This document shows positions 12,701 to 22,319 of a DNA stretch of 64,000 nt, piece by piece (the first letter of the stretch is position 1; each line of letters opens with the position of its first letter). Both the position numbers and the translations under genes were made by a program. Below the pieces are notes generated by a model, which saw only the letters and a list, made by a program, of their open reading frames with translations, was not told the DNA's origin and made no database searches. The DNA is from Areca catechu (lineage: Eukaryota; Streptophyta; Magnoliopsida; Arecales; Arecaceae), in assembly GCA_021397845.1 (NCBI GenBank), contig CM038047.1, positions 34,207,601 through 34,271,600 of the forward strand, read 5' to 3'.

Positions 12701-15700
12701 TCTTTCTCAATTACTTTCTTCATATATTGCTAATAATCCTCTACTATTTATCTTCAGTGTCATGGACATGAGAATCAGATAGGTCATGTATCTGAGTATC
12801 TGATTTTGCAAGAGGAAATTTGGATAAGGATATACATAAAAAATTAATACTAATAAATAAAGCTTATATATATTTATATTTTTGAATAATAAAAATCAAA
12901 CTTGCTGCCTTTTCATTGCTAACTGCTACCAATCCTTTGACCGTTGACCACTGGGCCACCATGCTCCCTTCTCCTCTTCCTCTGTTTTGAAGAAAATTCT
13001 TCAGCATCCCTTCTCTCTCTCTTCATTTCCTTTCTCTTTTTCATTTTTTAGTACCATAGCTCCTTGAGGCAATGGGCTATAGGCCTGGTCCATGGTTAAG
13101 TTGGTAAACTAGGTCCAGGATATAAATTTTTCTTCTTCTTGTTTCCCATGGCTAAGTACGAAACCATCCCCTACCCTACATCTCTCTCTTCTCCTTTCTC
13201 TCTTTCCTTCCCCCTAATCCTTGTCCTCCATTCTCCTCTCTTGAAGCTCCCTCAGGCAGTCCCAAGACTAACCACCAACCTAGCCTAGAAAGAGGATAAC
13301 TTGAAGTATTATTGGTTACAAGGTTTTAAATCCCATGGGACGAGACTGTCCTAGTTTTTTCATGGAATGGGACATGCCACCGTACTGTCCCATCCTGAGA
13401 CTTGGGACAAGGGATGTACCAAAATGCCTTGATCGGGATATTGAGATACTAGTGGGATATCTTGTCCCGATACATGGGATGGCACCACATCTCAGTGTCC
13501 CATGAGATGTCCCATCGGGACTTGAATCCTTGATTAGTCAATCATAGTTTAAACCAGCCAGTGACCCGAACCTTGAAGAGGACCACCTAAATGTCCATTG
13601 GCCGGCCTTGACACTTGATCGACCACCTATCTTGACCTCAAACGAGCTCATCCTAAATTCTCATTGATCGGCCTCATCATTTGATTAGCCACCAACCTCA
13701 ACTTTGAAATCAGGTCCATTCAATTTTTATCTAGCCGCCTCCATCCTTTTTCTCTATTGGGTAAAACTTAAAATCCGTCTAGTTTGTACTTTTCAGACTT
13801 GTCAATATGCATCAACATGTTATTTCTCCCTTGGACTTGCCAGTCCAGGTAGCTTTGTTCATCCTGTATTTCTAATATAAATTAGTGTGAGTGTTGGTTC
13901 TTTTAAGCATTTATAGGTGAACATTATGTGGCTAATAAATAGTTGTTTATTTTTTTTAAATATTTGATATTATATACTTGGCTTTGGTGCAAATAAAGAA
14001 TCCTACTGGATTTAGGAATTTTGCGAGAGAGGGTCAATTTTCAGGCCTTTTGAGTTGGCTGTCCTTCCGGAGGCATAACTTGAGTTATACATGTCAATTT
14101 GCAATGTAGGAGTACTTGTTTGGAAGCTGACTTCAATCTTGGCAAGTTTTCTATTATGAGTTTTAGCTAATTGGGCCATTATAAGGGTGTTGATAATTGT
14201 CTTCAAAGTTTCAGAATGGGATTGCCGCTCAGTTGAAGCCATTTTAGGAAAGTCTTGATTTTTTTTTTTTTTTGGGTGTTGAATTAGGAGCTCCGAGTAG
14301 TATGGTATTGGTTCGTAAGTATTTTACAAGTGTCCTAGTTGATTTAGGAGTAATTTTTATCACTTAATGGATGAGCGAGACATATGTGTGAATTTATCAA
14401 TGTATTTTCTTTGATTTAAAAGTAAAATTTCTTCTTGTGGTGGATTCTGTGAAATCCTAAGGGTATCCCCTTAGCCCTCTATACCTTTTGTTTGCTTTAG
14501 GTTATTTTTCAAACTAAGCTCTATGTATTTTTCCTCTGGTATTATCTGCTTTCAATAGGCCATTTGTGTATTGGAACACAAATCTTGAAGCAGCATATCT
14601 CCTATTTTCTTCGGCATTATGAATTGTACTTTGCATTTAATAGTAGCCCCATCTTGTATTAATGATAGGTATATCTATGAATTTCTGAGATTCGCATTTC
14701 ATGGATTGCCATCTCTTTTATATTTGTCAGTCATTTAGTGCTTCTGAAATTCCGAACATGTTCCACACACATGACAATAGGAAACATTATTGGGATATAT
14801 TGTCTCATTAGACATTGCACTTTCCAGCAAAAGTAATAAATCCGGTGAAGTTTACTTATTCTTGGACTTTGAAGCTTAGGAACTTTAAAACCATTCTTCA
14901 AATGAGCTTGAGCAAGAAAGAGAAGAGAACTTTGATCATAAAATGTTTTCCTTTTTTAAAAAAAAAATTGTGTTGAAGGTTTTGCTTACAAGGTGACAGC
15001 TTGTCTTGATGAATGTTGGAAGCAAAAACTCCACATATCTGAATATGTTTTTTTGATTGAAATAATGACCACCTGTGTTTAGTTTGCTTCTAGCTAACCT
15101 GCTTGAGCACTTTGCTCTCTACCAATTTCTTTGCTGAAGTGTGGTTGCCTTCATACATAGTCTTTTTATTTATGTGCCAAGTAATCCAACATGTATTGTT
15201 CATCCTGTTATTTTATGGGCCCATGTTTATTGATTTTTGGCCATGTGCAACTGGTTACCAAACTTTGTGAAATCATTTTTTGCGCTGATTACGTTAAGCT
15301 GTCTTTGACCCATTGTTAATTTTGCTAAATGATTGAATTGTGATTTGTTGGTTAATTCTTTGAAATATGGTGCTAATGAATTGTTTGTATGATGTGACTA
15401 TTTGTAGGCTTTGTCTCATTGTCTGGTCTTCTATGTTAGGAGCTGTGCACCTAAGTGGCAACAGATCCTCTGGTTCAATTTTCCTTTTAAATAGATGTGC
15501 AATTGAGTGTTATTAGAAAGAGATTGTAGGTGAAGATTTGAGCTAGGTGACAACATCTTCAGTGATGGGAGACTAGTTACAACTGATTAGAATGCCTGTT
15601 TTGTTAGTCCTTGCTTCTTCCTCCTCTTCTGTAATAACGTTAGGTGCACCCTTGTAGCCTATGACTGCATGCTTCTTGCACATCTGCGAAACAATAGAAA

Positions 15701-17110
15701 ATATGCCATTTAGCTTGCTGATTGGATGTCGTACTGTGTGTTTTCTTTTTCTTTTAAATTTGTTGTTAATATTTTTCCTCATTTTTTTTGAGTTTGCTTT
15801 AGCTTGATCATTTTCAAGTCCTTTATATGTTATACTGTTTCTTATGCATGTATTTGAGTAGCTAATGCTGGATGAAATTGTGGGAGGTAAAGAAATATTG
15901 TTGTGGTTCCATATATTTAAACACTTGGTACATGATGAGTTGTGACCTATAGGTTGAAATCAAGAGAACCATCCCAAAAGGCTCTGTGCAATCGAAGGAT
16001 TTTAAAACAAAAAAGATATTTGTTGGTGGGATCCCCTCAATGGTTACAGAAGGTAATTTTGTTTATATATTATGTTCTTTTTGAGCAAATATTGTATCCT
16101 TCCTGATTGTTTCTATTGCTTATTGCTCATTCCTTTTTTGTGCTTTATGTATTGATTAGATGAATTCAAGGATTTCTTTTCAAAATATGGGAAAGTGGTC
16201 GATCACCAGATTATACGTGACCATGCAACCAACCGCCCTCGAGGCTTTGGCTTTATTATTTTTGATTCTGAACAAGTTGTAGATGATTTGTTAGAGAAGG
16301 GCAATATGATTGATCTGGCTGGTTCTCAGGTGAGTTTTCTGCAAACTTCTATGAAGGATATGGCACTGGAGCTGATTTTGGTTTGTGCTGTCATCCACTG
16401 TTTATGTTTCATTTTGGTTTATCTACAACACAAAAATATTATAAAGCTATTATGCTTCATACGATTTTGTGTATATCACTGATTTTTGTTAAATTTATTA
16501 TATTCTTAGGTTTAAGGTTACTGTAGGTTAAAAGATGCTCCTAAGACGAGGCTTACTAGACAATTTGTGTTACAGGAATTAGGTTAATGCTGCTGCTTTG
16601 TTGTAGGTGGAGATCAAGAAGGCTGAACCAAAGAAATCCTCAAACCCACCACCTCATGCATATGGTAGTGAACCTAGGTCTCGTTCTTTTGGTGATGGCT
16701 TTGGTGATTTTGGCAACTCTTATAGCAGTTTTGGTGGCGGAGGATTTGGCCCGACTTCCTATAGGACCCCTGGAGGTCTTGGTGGTAGGTTTGGTGGTTA
16801 TGGTGCTGGTGGTGATGAATTTGGCAGTGGATATGGTGGTTTTGGTGGAGGATTAGGGGGTTACCGAGGAGAATCTTCTCTTGGTTATTCCAGCCGCCTT
16901 GGATCATATGGAGGGTTCGGTGGGGGATATGGTGGAGGGGGCTTAGGTGGCTATGGGCGTGGTGATGAGGGATTTGGTGGTTATGGAAGTTCTAGCTATG
17001 GTGGTGGATATGATTCTGGCCCAGGTGCCGGTTATGGATCTGGTGGACTGTATGGTAGTAGGGCAGGCTATGGTGGTGGTGCTGGTCGATATCACCCATA
17101 TGCAAGGTAG
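3776..17110 (+). CDS. hnRNP-like protein with two RRMs and a glycine-rich C-terminus
   Basis: Six coding exons: 3776-3828, 3969-4009, 12343-12506, 15953-16052, 16160-16329 and 16607-17110. All introns have GT-AG ends and the phases join without a break, giving 343 codons. RRM1 has RNP2 KIFVGGL at residues 19-25 and RNP1 RGFGFITY at 59-66. RRM2 has KIFVGGI at 107-113 and RGFGFIIF at 147-154. From about residue 190 to the end the protein is Gly/Ser/Tyr-rich with SYGG- and GGYG-like repeats. The order and inter-RRM linker match the plant family of Arabidopsis AT3G13224 (DAZAP1/musashi-like hnRNP), expected to bind RNA in nucleus and cytoplasm. Exon 3 read-through meets a stop soon after its donor, so intron 3 retention would truncate the protein inside the linker. 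Intron 2 is 8.3 kb because it holds a retrotransposon. The exact partner RNAs cannot be told from sequence. Confidence 0.9.
4373..5144 (+). repeat. 5' LTR of the intronic chromovirus
   Basis: 772 bp, bounded by TGTAACAC and GGATGTTACA. It is recognisably the same sequence as 10156-10938, with scattered substitutions and small indels. It carries a CTATAAATAGA TATA-like box at about 4818-4828, followed by a CT-rich leader, as expected for a U3/R promoter. Confidence 0.92.
5148..5158 (+). other. primer-binding site, initiator tRNA-Met type
   Basis: TGGTATCAAAG begins three bases after the 5' LTR end. It matches the usual plant retrotransposon PBS TGGTATCAGAG except at one base. Confidence 0.75.
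5446..6758 (+). pseudogene. chromovirus gag, broken
   Basis: Frames at 5446-5682, 6110-6337 and 6297-6758 together cover a capsid-type protein. The first part is Lys/Glu-rich and helical. The middle contains the HFIGKAHRWK and LSWEELLEAVRRRF signatures of gypsy gag (retrotrans_gag family), followed by an EEVYEQAKLHEQAL helix. Stops (for example about 5680 and 6336) and frame changes separate the blocks. No intact zinc knuckle was found before the protease. The product would package element RNA; this copy cannot make it. Confidence 0.75.
6880..10120 (+). pseudogene. chromovirus pol with C-terminal chromodomain, broken
   Basis: Blocks in order: aspartic protease with DTGSTYSFID (about 6913); RT with DYRQLNKTTVKDKYPIP and FSKIDLRSGYYQVR (7584-7904), whose catalytic FFDDI lies in a shifted frame at about 7905-7930; RNase H near 8300-8560; integrase zinc finger ending CEICIRNK (about 9015); integrase core about 9100-9640; and a chromodomain at about 9985-10105 with VLVKW and ATWEDY. 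The chromodomain follows PERILDRR as in plant chromoviruses. Many in-frame stops and several frameshifts show the element is dead. Chromodomains of this class direct insertion towards marked chromatin. Confidence 0.85.
10156..10938 (+). repeat. 3' LTR of the intronic chromovirus
   Basis: 783 bp. It starts TGTAACACC directly after the purine tract and ends GTTACA just before the TCCTG target duplication. It carries a TATA-like CTATAAATAGA at about 10613, so a sense promoter lies within intron 2 of the host gene. Confidence 0.92.
10944..12342 (+). other. rest of intron 2, unannotated
   Basis: AT-rich intron sequence with T tracts (about 11528-11543). I see no gene or repeat pair. A good polypyrimidine-poor acceptor (CATAACAG) ends it at 12342. 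Confidence 0.6.
13319..13532. mobile_element. MITE-like element, copy 1 (intron 3)
   Basis: A 214-bp segment opens with CAAGGTTTTAAATCCCATGG and closes with CGGGACTTGAATCCTTG, so its ends are imperfect inverted repeats. The interior is rich in GGGAT/ATCCC motifs. The same sequence occurs at 18087-18289, outside the gene, which shows it is a dispersed element. No coding capacity. Target duplication is unclear (possibly TTA). Confidence 0.65.
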
Positions 17111-17500
17111 GAAAGAGGCCAATTTCTTCCAGCTAAACCTTGTTATAGACATTTTTTGCTACAGGTTTCACTAGTTACTGGGATGCAAGGTTGTGCCAGG
17201 TTCCGTAGATGCTAGAAGGGTCTCTCAGACTGTTGAGCTCCGGCTTGCTAGTATGCTGATTAGAGTGCTTTCAGAGTCATGTAATGTTTAGATAACCGAA
17301 CTAGATGATCTATGGATTGTTTTTTTTTTTGTTTGGTTATTTGTAGACTTTAGAATTTCATGTAGCTTGGTATGTACTCTATAGAATGCTGTAGCATCAA
17401 TATTTTAGGCCTTTATGAGTGCCCTTTGGTTCATAAGTTTTGTATGGCGTCAGGGCTAGATTTTCTAGCCTGAAATTTGACAGTTTGGGACGATACTAAT
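17111..17500 (+). other. probable 3' UTR of the hnRNP-like gene
   Basis: T-rich sequence follows the stop codon at 17108-17110, with several TGTAATG/TGTAG-type motifs between 17270 and 17400 that resemble plant far-upstream polyadenylation elements. The cleavage site cannot be fixed from sequence. Confidence 0.4.
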
Positions 17501-17541
17501 TTCCATTTCAGCTGGTAGTGACCTGAATCAATGAACAAAAG

Positions 17542-17835
17542 CTGCTCAACAGCAGTATTATGTTGACCGTGGCTTCAGTTGTTTCGTGCTGGTTCTGCAG
17601 CAGAAGTTATTTTTAATGATTAAGAATTTCAAGTTTTTACAACTTGGTGAATGTTCCAAGAAACGGCTTTTCGTTTTATAGTGAAACTGCTCAACAGCAG
17701 TATTATGTTGACCATGGCTTCTGTTTTTTCGTGCTTGTTATGCTGCAGATTTTTTTTTTTTTTTTTATTGCTTAAGAATTTCAAGCTTTTGCTATATCAT
17801 GCATGTTCCAAGAAATGGCTTTTCATTTTATGGTG
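17542..17835. repeat. 145-bp tandem duplication downstream of the hnRNP-like gene
   Basis: Unit 1 is 17542-17686 and unit 2 is 17687-about 17835. Both start CTGCTCAACAGCAGTATTATG and end in an AATGTTCCAAGAAA-GGCTTTTC block. They differ by substitutions and by a poly(T) expansion in unit 2 (about 17750-17766). Confidence 0.85.
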
Positions 17836-18086
17836 AGCCGGCAAGTGGTTTACTAGAATAACCGCTTCAATGAGGCAGTGATTTAGGCTCACTGCATGGT
17901 GGAAAGAAGAGTTTCGATTGGGGCAGGCTGCTAATCATTGTGGACCTGGAGACTCAATTCTTGGCAGATGATGCGGTGAAGGCTGTTGAATGACTTAGCA
18001 TCTACCAAGAATGGCATTCCCTTCCAGTTGAAACTCCTTGGTTTCATTGCATGTTAAATGCCATGCTTGAATTGCGTTCTTTCAAG

Positions 18087-18289
18087 CAAGGTTTTAAATC
18101 TCATGGGATGAACTATCCCGGTGTTTTTATAGAACAGAATATGCCATTGTCCCATTCTATCTCGATACTTGGAATATGGGATGTTCCGAGATATCTTGAT
18201 CAAAATGTTGGGACGGTAGCAGGATGATCTTATCCTAACATATGGAATGGTACTGCATCCTAGTATCCCGCGGGGGATTTGAATCCTTA
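18087..18289. mobile_element. MITE-like element, copy 2
   Basis: Same family as 13319-13532. It opens CAAGGTTTTAAATCTCATGG and closes GGGGGATTTGAATCCTTAC. The internal order (GGGATGTTCCGAGATATCTTGATC and so on) can be followed along the whole length, with many substitutions. Confidence 0.65.
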
Positions 18290-18499
18290 CTTTCCAGCAC
18301 ATATCTGCTAGTTATTTCCATTTAACAACTGTTAGGATTGTCATTTTTTTTTCAAAAAAAATATGAAGTTTTGAATTGTTTTAATCTGCTTCTTTTCTTC
18401 AAGTTCATCCTATTTACGTTCTTTTCCTTTTCGAAAAAAATCTTTTGTGAAATATTTTGCGATGGTTTTATTTTATTGTTTGAGTAGTTTAAGCTAGAG

Positions 18500-19340
18500 A
18501 AGTTGAGAGCAAATAAACGACTCACTGGTCTCTCTCTCATTTGGAGAGATTAGCTCGCAGAGTTTGTCCTTTTGGAATTGCATTGCTTTTAATGATGGAA
18601 AAAGGGAGAGCACCTGATTTTGGAAGGATGTGTAGTCTAATACCGTCCCCTTTTGCACTCTTTTTGCAGCACTTAATGCTAGATCTCTGAAACTTTCTTC
18701 AGTATCATCACAGTAGAGTTGGAGGAGACCAACTTGGAACATGTGTGTAGGGGGTAAGAGATGATCCAATTGGAGATGCTCCATGACATCCTCGCCACTT
18801 TCAGATCCACTCGGATTTCTGATGTGCCAGTTTGGAGACTTTACATGATGGCATGTTCACTATTAGATCATAATGTAAGTTCATTAATTTTGGTGGTTTG
18901 AGGTGCCCATATTAATCAAACCATTTGGAGGGCTGCGAAGCTGGAAAAGGTAGAAGTTTTTAATTGGATAGCTTTGAGAAATAAGCTGCATGCAAGAGAA
19001 GTTACTTGCATAAAAAGGTTGGAATATGAGCCCTGCTTGTTTATTACGTGGATCTACAATGGAGTTGGCAAGTCACTTGTTTATCAGATGTCCCTTTGCA
19101 TCAAGCTTATGGACCAGCATTAAGACTCGATTGAATTTAAAAGGTAGGCCTTCGAACCCCCATGACCTCCCCTGTTTGCTAGGAATAATGGAGTGAACGG
19201 AATGATCTAAGGGAAATGCTCTGTTTATGCGATTTTCTACCCTTACCATGGCTGGGTGTATATCTGCTCCAAAAAGATCGAAGCAAGCCATAGTCTACTG
19301 AGGGAGAAACCTTACCAGTCATTGGAAAATCTTTTGTGAA
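18500..19340 (+). pseudogene. LINE ORF2 C-terminal remnant (zf-RVT region)
   Basis: On the + strand, about 19066-19112 encodes ASHLFIRCPFASSLW followed by TRLNLKGRPS, the pattern of the zinc-binding reverse-transcriptase C-terminal domain of plant L1 LINEs. Upstream, another frame has a WIALRNKLHAREV-like block (about 18955-19005), and still further back a FWKDVW-like block (about 18620-18650) also typical of LINE ORF2. Frames shift at least twice and stops are frequent. Endonuclease and RT core are not present here, consistent with a 5'-truncated copy. It is on the opposite strand to the ORF1 remnant near 2 kb, so the two need not come from one element. Confidence 0.65.
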
Positions 19341-19344
19341 ATAA

Positions 19345-20804
19345 CTATGATAGTTATTTCCCTTCGTTTTTTTTTTTTTTCTTGGTTCTAATTTTATGGA
19401 GATCAATTAATCAAGACTAGAGCTGTTCTTACAATTAGAGATCAGGGCATCTGATCTGCGCACGTGTTTGCCCATCCGATAGTTAATAGTGTGAAAGTTT
19501 TGGACACACTGTTTGCTGCCGTCCTCACGGACGGCATTTAACGATACCTGCATGTGTAAACGAGTGGCCATGGACACCCCCATGAATGCCTGCATCTCAT
19601 GCTGGTGGAACGGCGATTTCCACCGCCAAAATTGTACTTATAGTTTTTATTAGAATATTGATCTGTGGCTGGCAAAGTGACATGCCTAGCCGCAATGTGG
19701 AAAATAGGCGTTTTCCGAGTTCTTATGGGCTTGAAGTCCGGTTGGTCGAGTTATGAGCTAGCTAGCAAGGATAGCAGCTCTTTATATATCTAAATTGGAC
19801 ATTGTTCAGCCACGATGATGATTGCTGATGCTTTGTTTTGATGCATATAGGCGCTGACGATACTTGCCCTGTTTTCTGGTGGTTGCAAGTTGCCATGGTT
19901 TGACTTGCGTCTCTCTTCTGGCATTGTAAAGTCACGGGATCCATTGCGTGATCGCCTCTTGCGAGCTTTGTCCTTTATGTGGATTATTTTGGATGTATAT
20001 ATATGATAAATGGATAAAATCTAATCCCAGTATTAATTGTTTGAGGTACACTTGTTCGGTATATACTTTTTGATATAAAAAAAATATTAACGCTTTGTGG
20101 TGGGCCCGTACTGGAAGAATTTTAGGTCGGTCGTCTATCCGTACGTGGAATAGGAGAGTCGGTTGTCATTTGATACAGGTGAGTAAATTTGATTTGATCT
20201 AGTAGCATCAGTCTTTGATAAACCTGGAGACCATGTCACTTGTGAAGGATGCCATCAGGTCAACGTTTTCTCTTCAGAAGTTTGAAATTATATGATACTG
20301 CTATTTGCAAGCGCATATTTTACCAGAAATAAATGCCGGTTTTCCGAGTTGATGGTCCGTTCCTTAGAGAATGGGGGATTCATGGTCCCGTACGAAAAAA
20401 CAATGGCAACCTGATCTTGCAAAAGTGAAAGTATTCGGTGTTGTGTGTCATTCTCTAAATTGAAACGGGGTGAGTTCTTATACCTCCCCTGCCCACCCCG
20501 GTTAATGAGGCTAATTTTAAGTTGTGTATCGTTCTATCCATGTCCGACATGCATCGTTTTTGCCCAAGTTGAGGTCGGGTTGAAACCTGTGCTATTATGG
20601 TACATAAAAAAGAGAACGTAAAGGGGGTAATCTTTGACAACGTGCAATCTTTCGACCCAAAGCGTTGCAAGATTATCTTCTTTGAAAAAACGAAAACGAA
20701 GAAAGAGGAAAATGGAACCTGCTTCTCCATGTCCTGTAGTTGATGGGGTCGGTAATTGACGTTAAAACAGTTTTCTTCCGGGATGGCTATATTTCTCTTA
20801 AAAA
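19345..20804. other. intergenic, no gene recognised
   Basis: Mixed composition with only short open frames on both strands, none of a known family. It contains a poly(T) run at about 19365-19380. The segment at 20450-20730 is open on the minus strand for 91 codons, but the residues look random. Confidence 0.45.
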
Positions 20805-21157
20805 ATAATTGATAAATAAATTAGACAGATAATTAGAGATAAATTAGGTAGTTAATCAAGCATCATATTAGGTATTTAAATTTAAAATTTGAATTTAAAT
20901 TTGAGTTTAAATAGTATGTGTATAAAAAATAAGAAAAATAATTTAGTATTAATTTAAATTCAAATTTGAATTTTGAATTTTAATTCAAGTGAAGAAAGAA
21001 TATGCATTATTTAAAATTCTTATTTTGTAGCATGATTATTATTTTTTATTTTTTATCATGGCTATTTTTTTTTTTTTATTTTGTAATATGGTTATTGTGT
21101 ATTAATCATTTGTAATGGATAAAAAAAATTATATATCAATTTTTTCAAATTTTATTA
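20805..21157 (+). repeat. 5' LTR of the Ty1/copia element
   Basis: About 353 bp, A+T-rich, sharing long blocks with 25409-25770 (for example ATATTAGGTATTTA and ATTTGTAATGGATAAAAAAA). It ends TTTTATTA directly before the PBS. Confidence 0.8.
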
Positions 21158-21349
21158 TGGTATCGGAGCTTTGATCATTTTTTTTTTGGTAAGTATTGTA
21201 TCATCTTTATATCATTCATGATCTTGATTCTCTTAACTTTTTTAATGTCACAAGAGTAGAGTCTTTTGATGATAGGGAGAGTGATCTCATTTTTCGTTGC
21301 TGTTGATTCTCTATATTATTTTCATCCATATGATAATTTGGGAATGATT

Positions 21350-22310
21350 TTTATTTCGATCATTTTGAATGGAGATAACTACCTTACTTAGAAAAGGGCG
21401 ATGCAAAATGTCCTTAATGTCAAGAATAAAATATGATTTGTTGATAGGAGTAATTCCAAACCTGAAGCTCATTTATCTTATTTTGCGGCTTGAACAAAAT
21501 ATAACTTCATAGTTATATTATGGTTGTTCAACGCCATTGCTAGAGATTTGTATGATAGTGTAGCATATGTTGACATTGCATATTTTATTTAGATAGATTT
21601 GGAGGAAATATTCTTACAAGGTAATGTTCCAAGAGTCTATCAGTTTAAGCATGATCTCTGTTTTATTGTGCAACAAGGGCTCTCGGTCACAGTCTATTAT
21701 TCAAAGCTTAAAGCCTTATAGGATGAGTTATACTTGTACGGCAGTCTCCATATACGTGTGGGACTTGAAAAGCTTTTACTGTAGCAAAAGAAATAGAAAC
21801 CAATTTCTCATAGGATTAAATTTGAGCTTCAATACAATATGATCGCAAATCTTCAACAGTGATCCATTACCCTCTTTAAGTAATTTTTTTTTAATGATTT
21901 TACAAGAAAAAAATTAGCAATCTATTATTGCTATGCGATAACCCAAGCATGAGGCTACGATTATGGCTACGAGGACCACTTCTTCCATCACATGTAATAT
22001 TAATATAATGTGTGGTTATTATCACAAACATGGCCACACAAAGGAATACTATTTTGAGCTTATTGGTTACCCACCAACATGGAGAACAAAAGGAAAAAAT
22101 TGATTCAAATTGTGTTGGAAGATGGATAGAATCAACGAAGCAAGCAACATCTTCTATTGCAACTATTTATGAATCAAACGGTTCTTTAGAACATGCCGTG
22201 CCACCTATTTCAAGTTTGAACATGCAACATTATACTCGGTTACTAAATTTTCTAAATGGTGTGCAATTCCTTTTTAGCCAAGACCATGGCTTCCATTCAT
22301 GATCATCTTT
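21350..22310 (+). pseudogene. copia gag remnant with damaged zinc knuckle
   Basis: A YLTWKRAMQNVL-like block near 21380-21420 matches the start of copia gag (UBN2/retrotran_gag type). At about 22005-22080 a CGYYHKHGHTKEYYFE stretch stands where a CCHC zinc knuckle is expected. The second and last cysteines are Tyr, so metal binding should be lost. Several stops and frame changes separate the blocks. Confidence 0.6.
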
Positions 22311-22319
22311 CAAATAAAA

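Noticed and set aside
16587..17174. Open frames in other frames and on the minus strand over the glycine-rich exon
   Set aside because: They are shadows of the GGN-rich codons of exon 6 of the hnRNP-like gene.
20455..20730. 91-codon minus-strand frame
   Set aside because: No recognisable domain, no promoter or splice context; length is possible by chance.
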